DNA of 64,000 nt, taken from contig NZ_VTTH01000003.1 in the NCBI RefSeq assembly GCF_008831265.1, positions 496,001 through 560,000 on the forward strand. Direction: 5' to 3'. Source of the DNA: Lacisediminimonas profundi (GTDB lineage Bacteria > Pseudomonadota > Gammaproteobacteria > Burkholderiales > Burkholderiaceae_D). Shown piece by piece: positions 8,804 through 16,283 of this stretch. The notes beneath the pieces were generated by a model that saw only the letters and a program-made list of their open reading frames with translations, was not told where the DNA came from and ran no database searches. The position numbers and the translations under genes were made by a program. The first letter of the stretch is position 1. Each line of letters begins with the position of its first letter.

Positions 8804-9518
8804 TCTGACTGATGCTCGCTCCGCCGCAAACGAACAAGGTCTGGCCGGTGGTGAAACTGGCTCCGGCAGACAGGAAATAGCCGACAGCGCCGGCAATTTC
8901 TTCCGGCGTACCCATGCGGGCCATCGGTATTGCAGCAAGCATCGCCTGGGTGCGCGGCAGGTGTGGCGGATTGTTGTGCGCAAACATCTCCGTGGCGACC
9001 GGACCCGGGGCCACGCAGTTCACCGTGATCCCTTGTGCAGCCAGTTCCAGCGCCCATGAGCGGGTCAATCCGACCAAGCCAGCCTTGGCAGCAGAATACA
9101 TGCTGCCGCCCATCCTGCCCAGCAAGGATCGGCTGGAGATGTTGACGATGCGGCCGAAACCGGCAGCCCGCATCGCGGGCAGCACCGCCTGGGTGGCATC
9201 GATGGTGACACCGAGGTTGAGGTTGAGCACCTCATCGTAGGCATCAGCCGTGATTTCCCCGAGCGGCTGCATGCGGTTGAAGCCGGCGTTGTTGACCAGC
9301 CTAAGCACCGGGTAGCTTGCCATGGCCTGCGCCAGCACTTGCTTGCGGGCGGCATGGTCAGCCAGGTCGGCCAGCAGCAGCGGTGCGGGAAAGCCGGGAT
9401 CGGCGCGGCGGGCAATGCCGACCACGTTTTCTCCCTGCGCCAGCAATTTTTCGGTGATGGCCCGGCCGATGCCCTTGGTGGCACCGGTGACCAGGGTGAA
9501 ACTTGTCGCCGGCATCAT
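8793..9518 (-). CDS. short-chain dehydrogenase/reductase
   Basis: This 241-residue classical SDR has TGATKGIG at 11-18, NNAG at 76-79, Ser128/Ser129, Tyr141 and Lys145, and a C-terminal FTTGQTLFVCGG. Its start overlaps the TauD stop as ATGA (9518-9515), so the two are translationally coupled. The last three codons and the stop are made of tandem-repeat sequence, so copy-number change there could alter the C-terminus. It probably oxidises or reduces an intermediate released by the dioxygenase. The substrate is unknown. Confidence 0.9.
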   Translation of the reverse strand: MMPATSFTLVTGATKGIGRAITEKLLAQGENVVGIARRADPGFPAPLLLADLADHAARKQVLAQAMASYPVLRLVNNAGFNRMQPLGEITADAYDEVLNLNLGVTIDATQAVLPAMRAAGFGRIVNISSRSLLGRMGGSMYSAAKAGLVGLTRSWALELAAQGITVNCVAPGPVATEMFAHNNPPHLPRTQAMLAAIPMARMGTPEEIAGAVGYFLSAGASFTTGQTLFVCGGASISQSQY

Positions 9519-10363
9519 CGTGGCGCGGTGCCGGCGACCGTGGTGCGATGCATCTCGCGCCGCTTGCCCTGGTAGTCGTTGCAGGCGTAGTGCATGGCGC
9601 TGCGGTTATCCCAGAAAGCCAGCGAGCCTTTTTGCCAGCGGAAGCGGCAGGTGAACTCGGGACGGGACGTATGCTGGTAGAGCTGGTTCAGGATAGGCAG
9701 GCTTTCCTCACGGCTCATGCCTTCTATCGCCCAAGTGAAGGGGAAGTTCACATACAGGCACTTACGGCCGGTTTCTTCATGGGTGCGCACGATCGGGTGC
9801 AGGGCCAGGCGCTCGCTCGGCTGCGCGTCTGCCTTGAGTTTGCTGGAGCGTCCGGCATTCCTTTCGGCCACGCGCGAGGTCAGGTAGCGGTCAGAGTGGT
9901 AGGCGTTGCGGCCGTCGAGCATTTGCTTCATCGGCTCTGGCAGCGTGTCCCAGGCCAGGTACATGTTGGAGAACAGGGTGTCGCCGCCGAACTCCGGGAC
10001 TTCGCGTGCATAAAGAAGCGAACCGAGAGGCGGGATTTCCATGTACGACATGTCCGAGTGCCAGGTATCGCCGATGTTGTATTTGTCGTTCGCTTCCTTG
10101 ATGACCGGCATGATGTCGGGATAGCCCGGGACATGGTCATACACCGGATTGACGACGATGTCGCCGAACAGCTTGGTGAAGGAGCGGTGCTGTTCAGGCG
10201 TGATGTCCTGGTCGCGGAAAAATATGACGTTATAGTCAAGCAGGGCCTGCCGTATATTCCTGACGGTCCCTTCCGACAGCGGCTGCGAGATATCGGCGCC
10301 GAAAATTTCGGCTCCGCAGGATCCGGTCAGGGGTTTGATTTGAAGGCTTGCATCGGCTGGCAT
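9515..10363 (-). CDS. TauD/TfdA-family Fe(II)/2-oxoglutarate dioxygenase
   Basis: This 282-residue enzyme shows the facial triad: His102 and Asp104 in WHSDMS and His258 in AMHYACND. Arg273 in MHRTTV should bind 2-oxoglutarate. The family hydroxylates taurine, alkylsulfonates, phenoxyacetates and related compounds, releasing succinate and CO2. It is the first gene of an operon with an SDR and a Bug receptor, which suggests uptake then oxidative cleavage of one compound. The ATG has AGGAG about eight bases upstream. A second TauD with the same neighbours lies at 14179. Confidence 0.92.
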   Translation of the reverse strand: MPADASLQIKPLTGSCGAEIFGADISQPLSEGTVRNIRQALLDYNVIFFRDQDITPEQHRSFTKLFGDIVVNPVYDHVPGYPDIMPVIKEANDKYNIGDTWHSDMSYMEIPPLGSLLYAREVPEFGGDTLFSNMYLAWDTLPEPMKQMLDGRNAYHSDRYLTSRVAERNAGRSSKLKADAQPSERLALHPIVRTHEETGRKCLYVNFPFTWAIEGMSREESLPILNQLYQHTSRPEFTCRFRWQKGSLAFWDNRSAMHYACNDYQGKRREMHRTTVAGTAPR

Positions 10364-10455
10364 CGGGGGTCTCCTCTATATGGCTTTTGGCTGAGTGCGT
10401 CGGAGCATAGTCGAGCTGCTTGTTGCTCGTCCAATATCAAATTTGGCTGGCGCTG

Positions 10456-10470
10456 ATACCTTGAAGGTAT
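10456..10470. promoter_or_regulatory. 15-bp palindrome upstream of the dioxygenase operon
   Basis: ATACCTTGAAGGTAT is a perfect inverted repeat around one central base, 93 bp upstream of the TauD start. Such a symmetrical site fits binding of a dimeric regulator. GntR-type or LysR-type proteins are both possible; none is encoded next to it on this side. Confidence 0.5.
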
Positions 10471-10600
10471 TCCCGGTTCGCCACGGCCTTTGATCTGCAT
10501 CAATCTTGCGGAAAGATTGATGGGAAGAATGACAGGAAGAATCACATCCGGGGCCACCAGTTGGCGCGTCTGTGTGCACACACCACCGAGGGAGTTGCGA

Positions 10601-10744
10601 TTGAAGCGAAACAGCGGCCTGACGATAGTGCAGTTGATGCTGATCCTGTTTGTGGCCGGCCTTGCCGGCAAGTTTCTCGTCGACTACATAATTGAAAAGC
10701 GATGTGCGGGTGAGTATTCGGCTTCAGCGACTTGCGCGAAATAG
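10601..10744 (+). CDS. 47-residue single-pass protein with a prepilin-like N-terminus
   Basis: The reading frame starts at TTG 10601 with AGGGAG seven bases upstream. The N-terminus (MKRNS-GLTIVQLMLILFVAG) mimics a type IV prepilin leader: a basic stretch, Gly, then a hydrophobic helix. At the +5 position of mature pilins it has Gln instead of the near-invariant Glu. A short tail with two cysteines follows. It could be a pseudopilin-like membrane peptide or chance resemblance. The TAG stop is also the first base of a dispersed palindromic repeat. I do not recognise a named family. Confidence 0.5.
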   Translation: MKRNSGLTIVQLMLILFVAGLAGKFLVDYIIEKRCAGEYSASATCAK

Positions 10745-10801
10745 CCGGCGCATGCCACGAATGCTCCCTCCCCTTGAAAGGGAGGGAGCCATAAAGTCGA
10801 T
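10744..10801. repeat. dispersed palindromic repeat, copy 1
   Basis: The copy holds a perfect 10-bp stem, GCTCCCTCCC (10763-10772) and GGGAGGGAGC (10780-10789), around the loop CTTGAAA. It is flanked by GCCGGCGCATGCCACGAAT and CATAAAGTCGAT. It lies between the convergent ends of the prepilin-like gene and the nitroreductase gene, where it could also end transcription from both sides. Related copies lie at 16192 and 50008. Confidence 0.85.
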
Positions 10802-10875
10802 CGACCATTACCGCAAATCGAGAAGTGGGCAATGATCACCCTCTGTCCGGGTGAAACCACCCATAGCGATCCGGA

Positions 10876-11553
10876 TTACTTCGGATAACCCACCGACTGC
10901 GCCAGCACGATATGCTGATACGGCTTGAGCCCGAGCGCCTTCGCCAGCGCTGGCTTGTCGATGTAGGCGCGCACCATCACCGCCAATCCCTCCGAGGCCC
11001 CGAACAGGTAGACGTTCTGGCTGATATGCCCGGCGTCGGCCGCCGAATAGAAAGCCTTGTCGGCCTCGCTGTCGCGGGTGAATTTTCGGTAGTCGGACAC
11101 ATACACCAGGCTCACTGGTGCGTCTTTCACAAACGGCTGCATGCCGGTCAGGCCGCGCAGATCGCCGGCCCGCACCAGCTCCAGCGCATTGCCCCTGGCG
11201 TCGTACAGATAGGCGCCATCGGGCAGGACGACATAGACGTCTATTTCCTGTACGTCGTGCGCTGAAGGTGCGGTGCGGCCTCCCGATGCGGGACGATTGA
11301 CGCCGAATGCGGCCCATAGCAGGTTCGATAGAGTCTGTGGCGGCAATGGATCGCCTTTGAAATCGCGCGCGGTGCGGCGCTCCTTCAGTACCTGCATCAG
11401 CGGTTTGCCGCCTGTGGTCTGCGGCTCCGGCAGGCGTATCGATTTGGGTGCCGCCAGGGCACCCCCGGCGAGCGCAAGCGCGAGGGGCAGCATTAGCACC
11501 AGCGCCAGCAGGGCGGGGCGGCCTGGCAAGCTGCTGGCGGTTGGCGTCAACAT
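10876..11553 (-). CDS. exported SagB/nitroreductase-fold protein
   Basis: This 225-residue protein has an N-terminal hydrophobic signal (LLALVLMLPLALALAGG) ending near ALA-APK. The nitroreductase fold follows: RRTARDF near the FMN-binding arginine, LSNLLWAAFGVNR, and AADAGHISQNVYL. SagB-like flavoproteins usually oxidise thiazolines, but small exported members next to other genes have unknown tasks. An exported FMN enzyme needs either Tat transport or periplasmic FMN; no twin-arginine motif is visible, which is odd. It lies nine bp downstream of uspA and is probably co-transcribed. Confidence 0.8.
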   Translation of the reverse strand: MLTPTASSLPGRPALLALVLMLPLALALAGGALAAPKSIRLPEPQTTGGKPLMQVLKERRTARDFKGDPLPPQTLSNLLWAAFGVNRPASGGRTAPSAHDVQEIDVYVVLPDGAYLYDARGNALELVRAGDLRGLTGMQPFVKDAPVSLVYVSDYRKFTRDSEADKAFYSAADAGHISQNVYLFGASEGLAVMVRAYIDKPALAKALGLKPYQHIVLAQSVGYPK

Positions 11554-11561
11554 GGCTCGGA

Positions 11562-11999
11562 TCAGCGAATCACCAGCACCGGGAGCCTGGTACCGGCCAA
11601 CACGCGCTGGGTCACGCTACCCAGCCAGATTTTGCCCAGTCCGCGGCGCCCGTGGGATGCAATGAAAATCGCATCGCAAGCGCGGCGGGTCGCGGTGTCA
11701 ATGATTTCAGCGGAGGGGTCGACCGCCTGGGCCGTGATCGCTTCGCAGGCGACGCCAGCTTTCGCCGCGGCATCTGCCACCTGCTGCGCGCTGTTGCGGG
11801 CGGCCTGGAGCAGGGCCTCGTCATATTCCTCGGGATTGGGAAGGACGACTCCCTCGGCGAGGGCGATATAGGGAAAGGACTCGGCCACCGACAGGGTGAT
11901 CAGCCTGGCGCCGGACTCGCGCGCAAATTCGATTGCGGTTTGCGCTGCCTTGAAAGCGAGCTCCGAGCCGTCGGTCGGTACGAGGATGGTCTTGAACAT
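11562..11999 (-). CDS. universal stress protein, UspA family
   Basis: This single-domain, 145-residue protein begins MFKTILVPTDGSE. Its C-terminal ATP-binding signature reads HGRRGLGKIWLGSVTQ, followed by LPVLVIR. The Gly spacing fits the ATP-binding subgroup. The cytoplasmic role is in stress survival; the precise effect is not known. It is the first gene of a pair with the exported nitroreductase. A 9-bp tandem array lies 32 bp upstream of its start. Confidence 0.93.
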   Translation of the reverse strand: MFKTILVPTDGSELAFKAAQTAIEFARESGARLITLSVAESFPYIALAEGVVLPNPEEYDEALLQAARNSAQQVADAAAKAGVACEAITAQAVDPSAEIIDTATRRACDAIFIASHGRRGLGKIWLGSVTQRVLAGTRLPVLVIR

Positions 12000-12030
12000 G
12001 GCACAGCCCTCCTTGGTTGCGATGCGCTGC

Positions 12031-12063
12031 GTGGCACTCGTGGCGCTCGCGGCGCTCGCGGCA
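12031..12063. repeat. 9-bp tandem repeat, about 3.5 copies, upstream of uspA
   Basis: Copies GTGGCACTC, GTGGCGCTC and GCGGCGCTC run head to tail, with a partial fourth. They lie in the leader or promoter region of the UspA gene (start 11999). Confidence 0.7.
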
Positions 12064-12215
12064 CCATTCCTGCATGCAAAGTTTATCGGGCGCAGGTCCT
12101 GGCAGGGACGCTGCGCGTTTGATCGGGGTCAAAAGGCACAAGGGCTGGCGCCGCATGCCATTGTCCGCGGGGCTCCTTCAAAGTGATGGAGCCCCCGCTG
12201 GATTGTGCGCCTGCC

Positions 12216-12254
12216 GCAATACTCAAGTGCAAATCTCAAGAGCAATACTCAAGG
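12216..12254. repeat. 13-bp tandem repeat, 3 copies, across the pssA stop codon
   Basis: Three 13-base units, GCAATACTCAAGT, GCAAATCTCAAGA and GCAATACTCAAGG, are exactly adjacent. The third contains the pssA TGA stop (12251-12249 on the minus strand) and the last coding bases. Confidence 0.85.
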
Positions 12255-12875
12255 CTTCGGAATGCGAATACGGCTGATCATCAGGCTGCCGGACAATCCG
12301 AAAATCAGCGTCAGCGGATGCAGCGTAAACCCGCCGATGGACATGGCGCCAAACCACAAATTCTGGCCGATGGCGCCGCTATAGGCCGCAGCGGCAAGCA
12401 AGAAGACCAATACGATCGACGTCGGGATCGGCGTGCCCTCGAAGTGGGTTACTTTCCCTGACGCACCCGCCATGTCCTCGGCAGTCACGTTATAGCGAGC
12501 CAGTCGCGACACGCCGCAGGCCACGAAGTAGGCCAGCAGGATCCTGTCATACAGGCCATTCATGCCGCAAGCGTAGCCAATGATCGCAGGCGCCACGCCA
12601 AATGAAATCACGTCCGCCAGCGAGTCCAGTTCGCGGCCGAGTGCAGAGGACTTTTGCCGCCACCGGGCAATACGCCCGTCCAGCACATCGAACACCAGCG
12701 CCAGGAAGACCAGGAACGCGACCATGTAAACGTGGAAGACGTCGCCGCTGGTCAGGAAGGACATCGTGGAGAACAGGGCGCCTGTGCCGGACACCGCGTT
12801 GCCCAGCGTAAACCAGTCGGCCAGATGGAACTCCCGGATCATCGAGAAGCGTTTTGCCTTCGGGGTTTCAGTCAT
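12249..12875 (-). CDS. pssA: CDP-diacylglycerol--serine O-phosphatidyltransferase
   Basis: This 208-residue integral membrane enzyme makes phosphatidylserine, the precursor of phosphatidylethanolamine. The CDP-alcohol phosphotransferase signature is complete: D66-G67, A70-R71, G80, D84 and D88. Several hydrophobic segments follow. The N-terminus (MIREFHLADWFTLGNA) matches type-II bacterial PssA. No decarboxylase gene (psd) lies beside it. A 13-bp tandem array overlaps its stop codon. The 177-bp gap upstream shows no gene I can support. Confidence 0.92.
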   Translation of the reverse strand: MTETPKAKRFSMIREFHLADWFTLGNAVSGTGALFSTMSFLTSGDVFHVYMVAFLVFLALVFDVLDGRIARWRQKSSALGRELDSLADVISFGVAPAIIGYACGMNGLYDRILLAYFVACGVSRLARYNVTAEDMAGASGKVTHFEGTPIPTSIVLVFLLAAAAYSGAIGQNLWFGAMSIGGFTLHPLTLIFGLSGSLMISRIRIPKP

Positions 12876-13052
12876 TTTTGCACCATGTTCGTTTTTGCCG
12901 GGATCAGGAATCGTGATATTAACTCGCTATCTTTGCCGATCACCACGCCGCCGTCTACCAAGGCTTGGGAAATCGTGGTGCTCAAACTGCCAATTATCCC
13001 CCTTGTCGGACAACTGCCGATGAATTCATCGTAGCTGGCAGTCCTCGGGACG

Positions 13053-13988
13053 CTAGCTCTCCTGCGAAAGGAGGGCCTGCCGAAACGCACTGATTGCCCT
13101 GGTCGCTGACAGCTCCTTCAGGCAGAAAAACATGATGGGAGACAAGCCGATCGGCCAGGTAATTTTGAGTGCCTGCACGATGTTCGCAGCGGCGAAGTGT
13201 TCCAGGGCAGCCGCGGGGGCGATTGTCAGAAGATCGGTTTTGCTCGCCAGATGGAAATTGGAGTAGAACGACAGCGACTCGACCACCGGCAAGGGCGGAA
13301 CCAGTCCTTGTTGAATGAATGCGTGGTCGAAGGCCTCGCGTGACTGCGTTCCATGTGGAAGCAGGATCCAGGACTGATTTTGCAGTGTCGAAAGAGATAC
13401 CCGCGCAAGCTCGCACAAGGGATGTGTCGGCGCGCCAACGATTTTCAGTGGCGCTTTCTGGATCTGGCTGATCTTGAGGCGCTTGGAATTTGCCGATTGA
13501 AGCACGCCCGTGCCAATGCGGCCGATTCCGCAGTCGAGGCTACCGTCAAGCACGCCGCGGACCACGCTATCCACCGTATTCTCGAAAAACTGGAAGGTGG
13601 TCCGGGGTCCATCGCGCCGCAGCTTGGCGACCGCGTCGGGGACCAGTTCCAGCATGGCGGTAGTCAGCACGCCGACTCGAAGATGGTGGGTTTCTGGCGC
13701 CATTGCCAGCCCCGATTCCAGTCCGTTCAGGACGTTCAGTGCCTGGCGCAGTTGCACATGCGTCGCCATGCCGATAGCGGTCAGGCGAGCGCCCCGCCTG
13801 TCCCGCTCAACCAGTTGCACACCCAGCACCGACTCCAGTTCCTGCAGCATGGCGGTGACGGCCGGTTGGGTGAGCGACAAAGCCTGCGCAGCCTTGCTGA
13901 GCGAGCCACCTTCGGCGATCAGGTTCAGCAAGGTCATGTGGCGGACCCGCAGCTGTGCAAGGCGGCTTGAAACAGGCAGTGTTTGCAT
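13053..13988 (-). CDS. LysR-type transcriptional regulator
   Basis: This 311-residue protein has the HTH in residues about 15-75 (ISLIAEGG-like turn, KAAQALSLTQPAVTAMLQEL, then RDRRGARLT) and an effector domain after residue 95. The segment MLQELESVLGVQLVER is typical of the GbpR/PcaQ-like subgroup. It diverges from a TauD dioxygenase gene over a 190-bp AT-rich gap with a T-N11-A box, so it most likely controls the TauD-TctC pair in response to their substrate. Confidence 0.92.
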   Translation of the reverse strand: MQTLPVSSRLAQLRVRHMTLLNLIAEGGSLSKAAQALSLTQPAVTAMLQELESVLGVQLVERDRRGARLTAIGMATHVQLRQALNVLNGLESGLAMAPETHHLRVGVLTTAMLELVPDAVAKLRRDGPRTTFQFFENTVDSVVRGVLDGSLDCGIGRIGTGVLQSANSKRLKISQIQKAPLKIVGAPTHPLCELARVSLSTLQNQSWILLPHGTQSREAFDHAFIQQGLVPPLPVVESLSFYSNFHLASKTDLLTIAPAAALEHFAAANIVQALKITWPIGLSPIMFFCLKELSATRAISAFRQALLSQES

Positions 13989-14006
13989 AAGCCCTACTTA
14001 TAACGA

Positions 14007-14023
14007 ATTAGAAATTGATGAAT
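14007..14023. promoter_or_regulatory. LysR T-N11-A box between LysR and TauD
   Basis: ATT (14007-14009), eleven bases, then AAT (14021-14023) makes the classical T-N11-A dyad of LysR regulators. It sits in the AT-rich part of the divergent gap, near the LysR start. Confidence 0.5.
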
Positions 14024-14178
14024 TTACTATGATATCTGGCGCAACCTACCATTTGCAGCGTCAGTATGGCTTGTCGCCAGTGCTGGCGTGCCATGAAGCC
14101 GGTATTTTCGTACGCGGAAGCACCCGGAAAGATCGGCATTCTCACGACGATCGATTACAAGCGGAAGAAAAAATCACC

Positions 14179-15021
14179 ATGAAATTGCATAAGCTGGCAT
14201 CCCCATTGGGATCCGAGATACTGGACATCGACTTGTCCAGACCGATCGACGATGCGACTTTCAGGCAAATCGACGACGCGTTCAGCGAGCGCTCGGTGCT
14301 GGTGTTCAGGGATCAGGTAATGACGCCGGCGCAGCATGTCGAATTCAGCCGCCGCTTCGGCGGTCTCGAAATTCACGTCCTGAAACAGTACCTTCTTGCG
14401 GATTTTCCGGAGATTCTGCTGATTTCTAACGTTGTGGAAAACGGCAAGCCAGTTGGCATTGCCGACGCCGGCCAGCAATGGCACACGGATCTGTCCTACG
14501 TCGAAATTCCAAGCCGCTGCTCCATCCTTTATGCCAAGCAGATTCCGGAGCCGGGTCCCGACAAGACCTATGGGGATACTTGTTTCGTCAGCACCGCTGC
14601 TGCCTACGATGCCCTCGACCCGGAGATGCAGAAGTACCTGGGCACGCTCAAGGCGCGCCATTCCTATCTGAAGCGGCCGCATGTCAGGGCAAAGTTAAGC
14701 GAGGAACAGAAGAAGCAAGTCCCCGAGGTCATTCATCCTGTCATCAGGACGCATCCGGTCACCGGACGAAAGTGCATCTACGTGAATGAAAGCTTCACGA
14801 CTGAAATAGTCGGACTCGGCAAGGAGGAGAGTGATGCCTTGATCCTGCAGCTTTGCGAACATTGCCAATCGGAGCAATTCATGTACCGTCACAAATGGCG
14901 GGTTGGCGATGTCCTGATGTGGGATAACTGCTCCACCCAGCATCTGGCTGTTGCAGACTATGGTCCGGAGCAAGCCCGGCTCATGAACCGGACAACGGTC
15001 AGGGGCACCGCCGTGTTCTGA
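14179..15021 (+). CDS. TauD/TfdA-family Fe(II)/2-oxoglutarate dioxygenase
   Basis: This 280-residue enzyme has His102 and Asp104 in WHTDLS, distal His255 in TQHLAVAD, and Arg271 in MNRTTV for 2-oxoglutarate. It is clearly a relative of the TauD at 9515 (shared VEIP, HPVIRTH and GRKC-YVN segments). The frame is open far upstream, opposite the LysR gene, but the family N-terminus starts at ATG 14179. The ribosome site is weak (GGAAG). It is followed by a Bug receptor gene and preceded by a divergent LysR, which suggests a small inducible uptake-and-oxidation module. Confidence 0.91.
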   Translation: MKLHKLASPLGSEILDIDLSRPIDDATFRQIDDAFSERSVLVFRDQVMTPAQHVEFSRRFGGLEIHVLKQYLLADFPEILLISNVVENGKPVGIADAGQQWHTDLSYVEIPSRCSILYAKQIPEPGPDKTYGDTCFVSTAAAYDALDPEMQKYLGTLKARHSYLKRPHVRAKLSEEQKKQVPEVIHPVIRTHPVTGRKCIYVNESFTTEIVGLGKEESDALILQLCEHCQSEQFMYRHKWRVGDVLMWDNCSTQHLAVADYGPEQARLMNRTTVRGTAVF

Positions 15022-15134
15022 TGTGTGCTGGACGATGACGACAAAAGCTTCGTCGGGACGAGACGGGTGAGGGTAGATTTACATGGACTGGATGTTTACC
15101 CCGATCCCCAAAAAAATAATTAATGGAGACTTGG

Positions 15135-16112
15135 ATGAAACGAACGATCTTGCAATTGGCGGCGATGGTGTTGTCCTGTGTCGCAGTCGCGCCTTTGGCT
15201 CACAGTGGGCCGTTTCCTGAAAAGCAGATCAAGTTGGTGGTCGGTTATGCGCCGGGCGGTTCGGCCGACATCGTCGCCCGCTTGCTGGCCAAGGAAATGA
15301 CGACGTCGATGGGACAATCTGTCATCGTCGAAAACAAGCCAGGCGCGAACGCCCTGATTGCAACCAAAGAAGTGATGCGATCGGACCCTGATGGCTACAC
15401 ATTGCTGGTGACATCCTTGTCGCACGTCGTCAATCCCATCCTGAATCCGAAGAACGCGGACTATGATCCGATTGCCGGATTTTCCCCGGTCTCGCTGCTT
15501 GTCACGCTGCCCCTGGTTGCTGTGGCGGCCCATGATTCGCCATTTTCATCAATGAATGACCTGATCCAGAAAGCTCGCTCTGCGCCAGGCTCGGTCAGCT
15601 ATGGATCGGCCGGAAATGGCGGGTCCGGCCATCTCGCGGGGGCCTTGTTCGCGCTCAATGCCGGAGTGGAAATGACCAATGTCCCATTCAAGGGCAATGC
15701 GCCAGCATTGACCGAAGTGATGGCGGGGAGAGTGTCGTTCACCTATTTTCCGATGGTCGGCATTGCCGAGCTGGTACAGGATAAACGCCTCAAGGTACTG
15801 GCTGTGGCGACCAAGGAGCGCATGGCTCGATTCCCGCAAGCGCCAACCATGGCCGAAGCAGGCTTTCCGGGTTTCGAAGATACGGCGATCTGGTTGGGCG
15901 TGATTGCGCCGCCGGGATTGCCGCCCGAAATTGCGAACCGCCTGTACCAGGAAACACGCAAGGCGCTGGCGCTGGCGAGTGTCAAAACGCGCCTGGAAGG
16001 CCTGGGTGCACTGTCGGTTGGAAGTTCGCCGCAGGAATTTTCGCGCTACCTGAAAACTGATTCAGAGCGTTGGGCCCGTGTGATCAAGGCATCGGGGATC
16101 AAGCCGAATTGA
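15135..16112 (+). CDS. Bug/TctC-type tripartite tricarboxylate receptor
   Basis: This 325-residue periplasmic binding protein has a signal peptide (ILQLAAMVLSCVAVAPLAHS), then KLVVGYAPGGSADIVAR, VENKPGANALIA, DPDGYTL and VPFKGNAPA. ATG 15135 is preferred over ATG 15123 because GGAG lies six bases before it. The same leader pattern, AATGGAGAC then ATG, precedes the receptor gene at 38486. It probably supplies the substrate for the upstream TauD. No membrane partner is encoded nearby. Confidence 0.92.
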   Translation: MKRTILQLAAMVLSCVAVAPLAHSGPFPEKQIKLVVGYAPGGSADIVARLLAKEMTTSMGQSVIVENKPGANALIATKEVMRSDPDGYTLLVTSLSHVVNPILNPKNADYDPIAGFSPVSLLVTLPLVAVAAHDSPFSSMNDLIQKARSAPGSVSYGSAGNGGSGHLAGALFALNAGVEMTNVPFKGNAPALTEVMAGRVSFTYFPMVGIAELVQDKRLKVLAVATKERMARFPQAPTMAEAGFPGFEDTAIWLGVIAPPGLPPEIANRLYQETRKALALASVKTRLEGLGALSVGSSPQEFSRYLKTDSERWARVIKASGIKPN

Positions 16113-16191
16113 CAGAAGAATTGGGGTCAGATAAAGGCCATGCAGGCCAAGCCAGGCTGCGGGAAAATCGAGTCTCGCCCCATTAGCCCAG

Positions 16192-16250
16192 GCCGGCGCA
16201 CGCCACGAATGCTCCCTCCCTTTCAAGGGGAGGGAGCCATATAGCCGATT
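16192..16250. repeat. dispersed palindromic repeat, copy 2, core inverted
   Basis: The flanks GCCGGCGCACGCCACGAAT and CATATAGCCGAT match copy 1 in the same orientation. The 27-bp core is exactly the reverse complement of that in copy 1 (loop TTTCAAG instead of CTTGAAA). Stem arms are at 16211-16220 and 16228-16237. It lies between the convergent ends of a TctC gene and an ABC permease gene. Confidence 0.85.
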
Positions 16251-16283
16251 GGCCTTCGACGCTCTTGCTGCAACCCAAAACAC

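Noticed and set aside
12872-13090. 72-residue minus-strand frame upstream of pssA
   Set aside because: It has no clear ribosome site or family resemblance and overlaps the LysR 3' end.
13510-14178. 223-codon upstream extension of the second TauD frame
   Set aside because: It lies opposite the LysR gene and is Ser/Arg-rich shadow sequence; the family N-terminus begins at ATG 14179.
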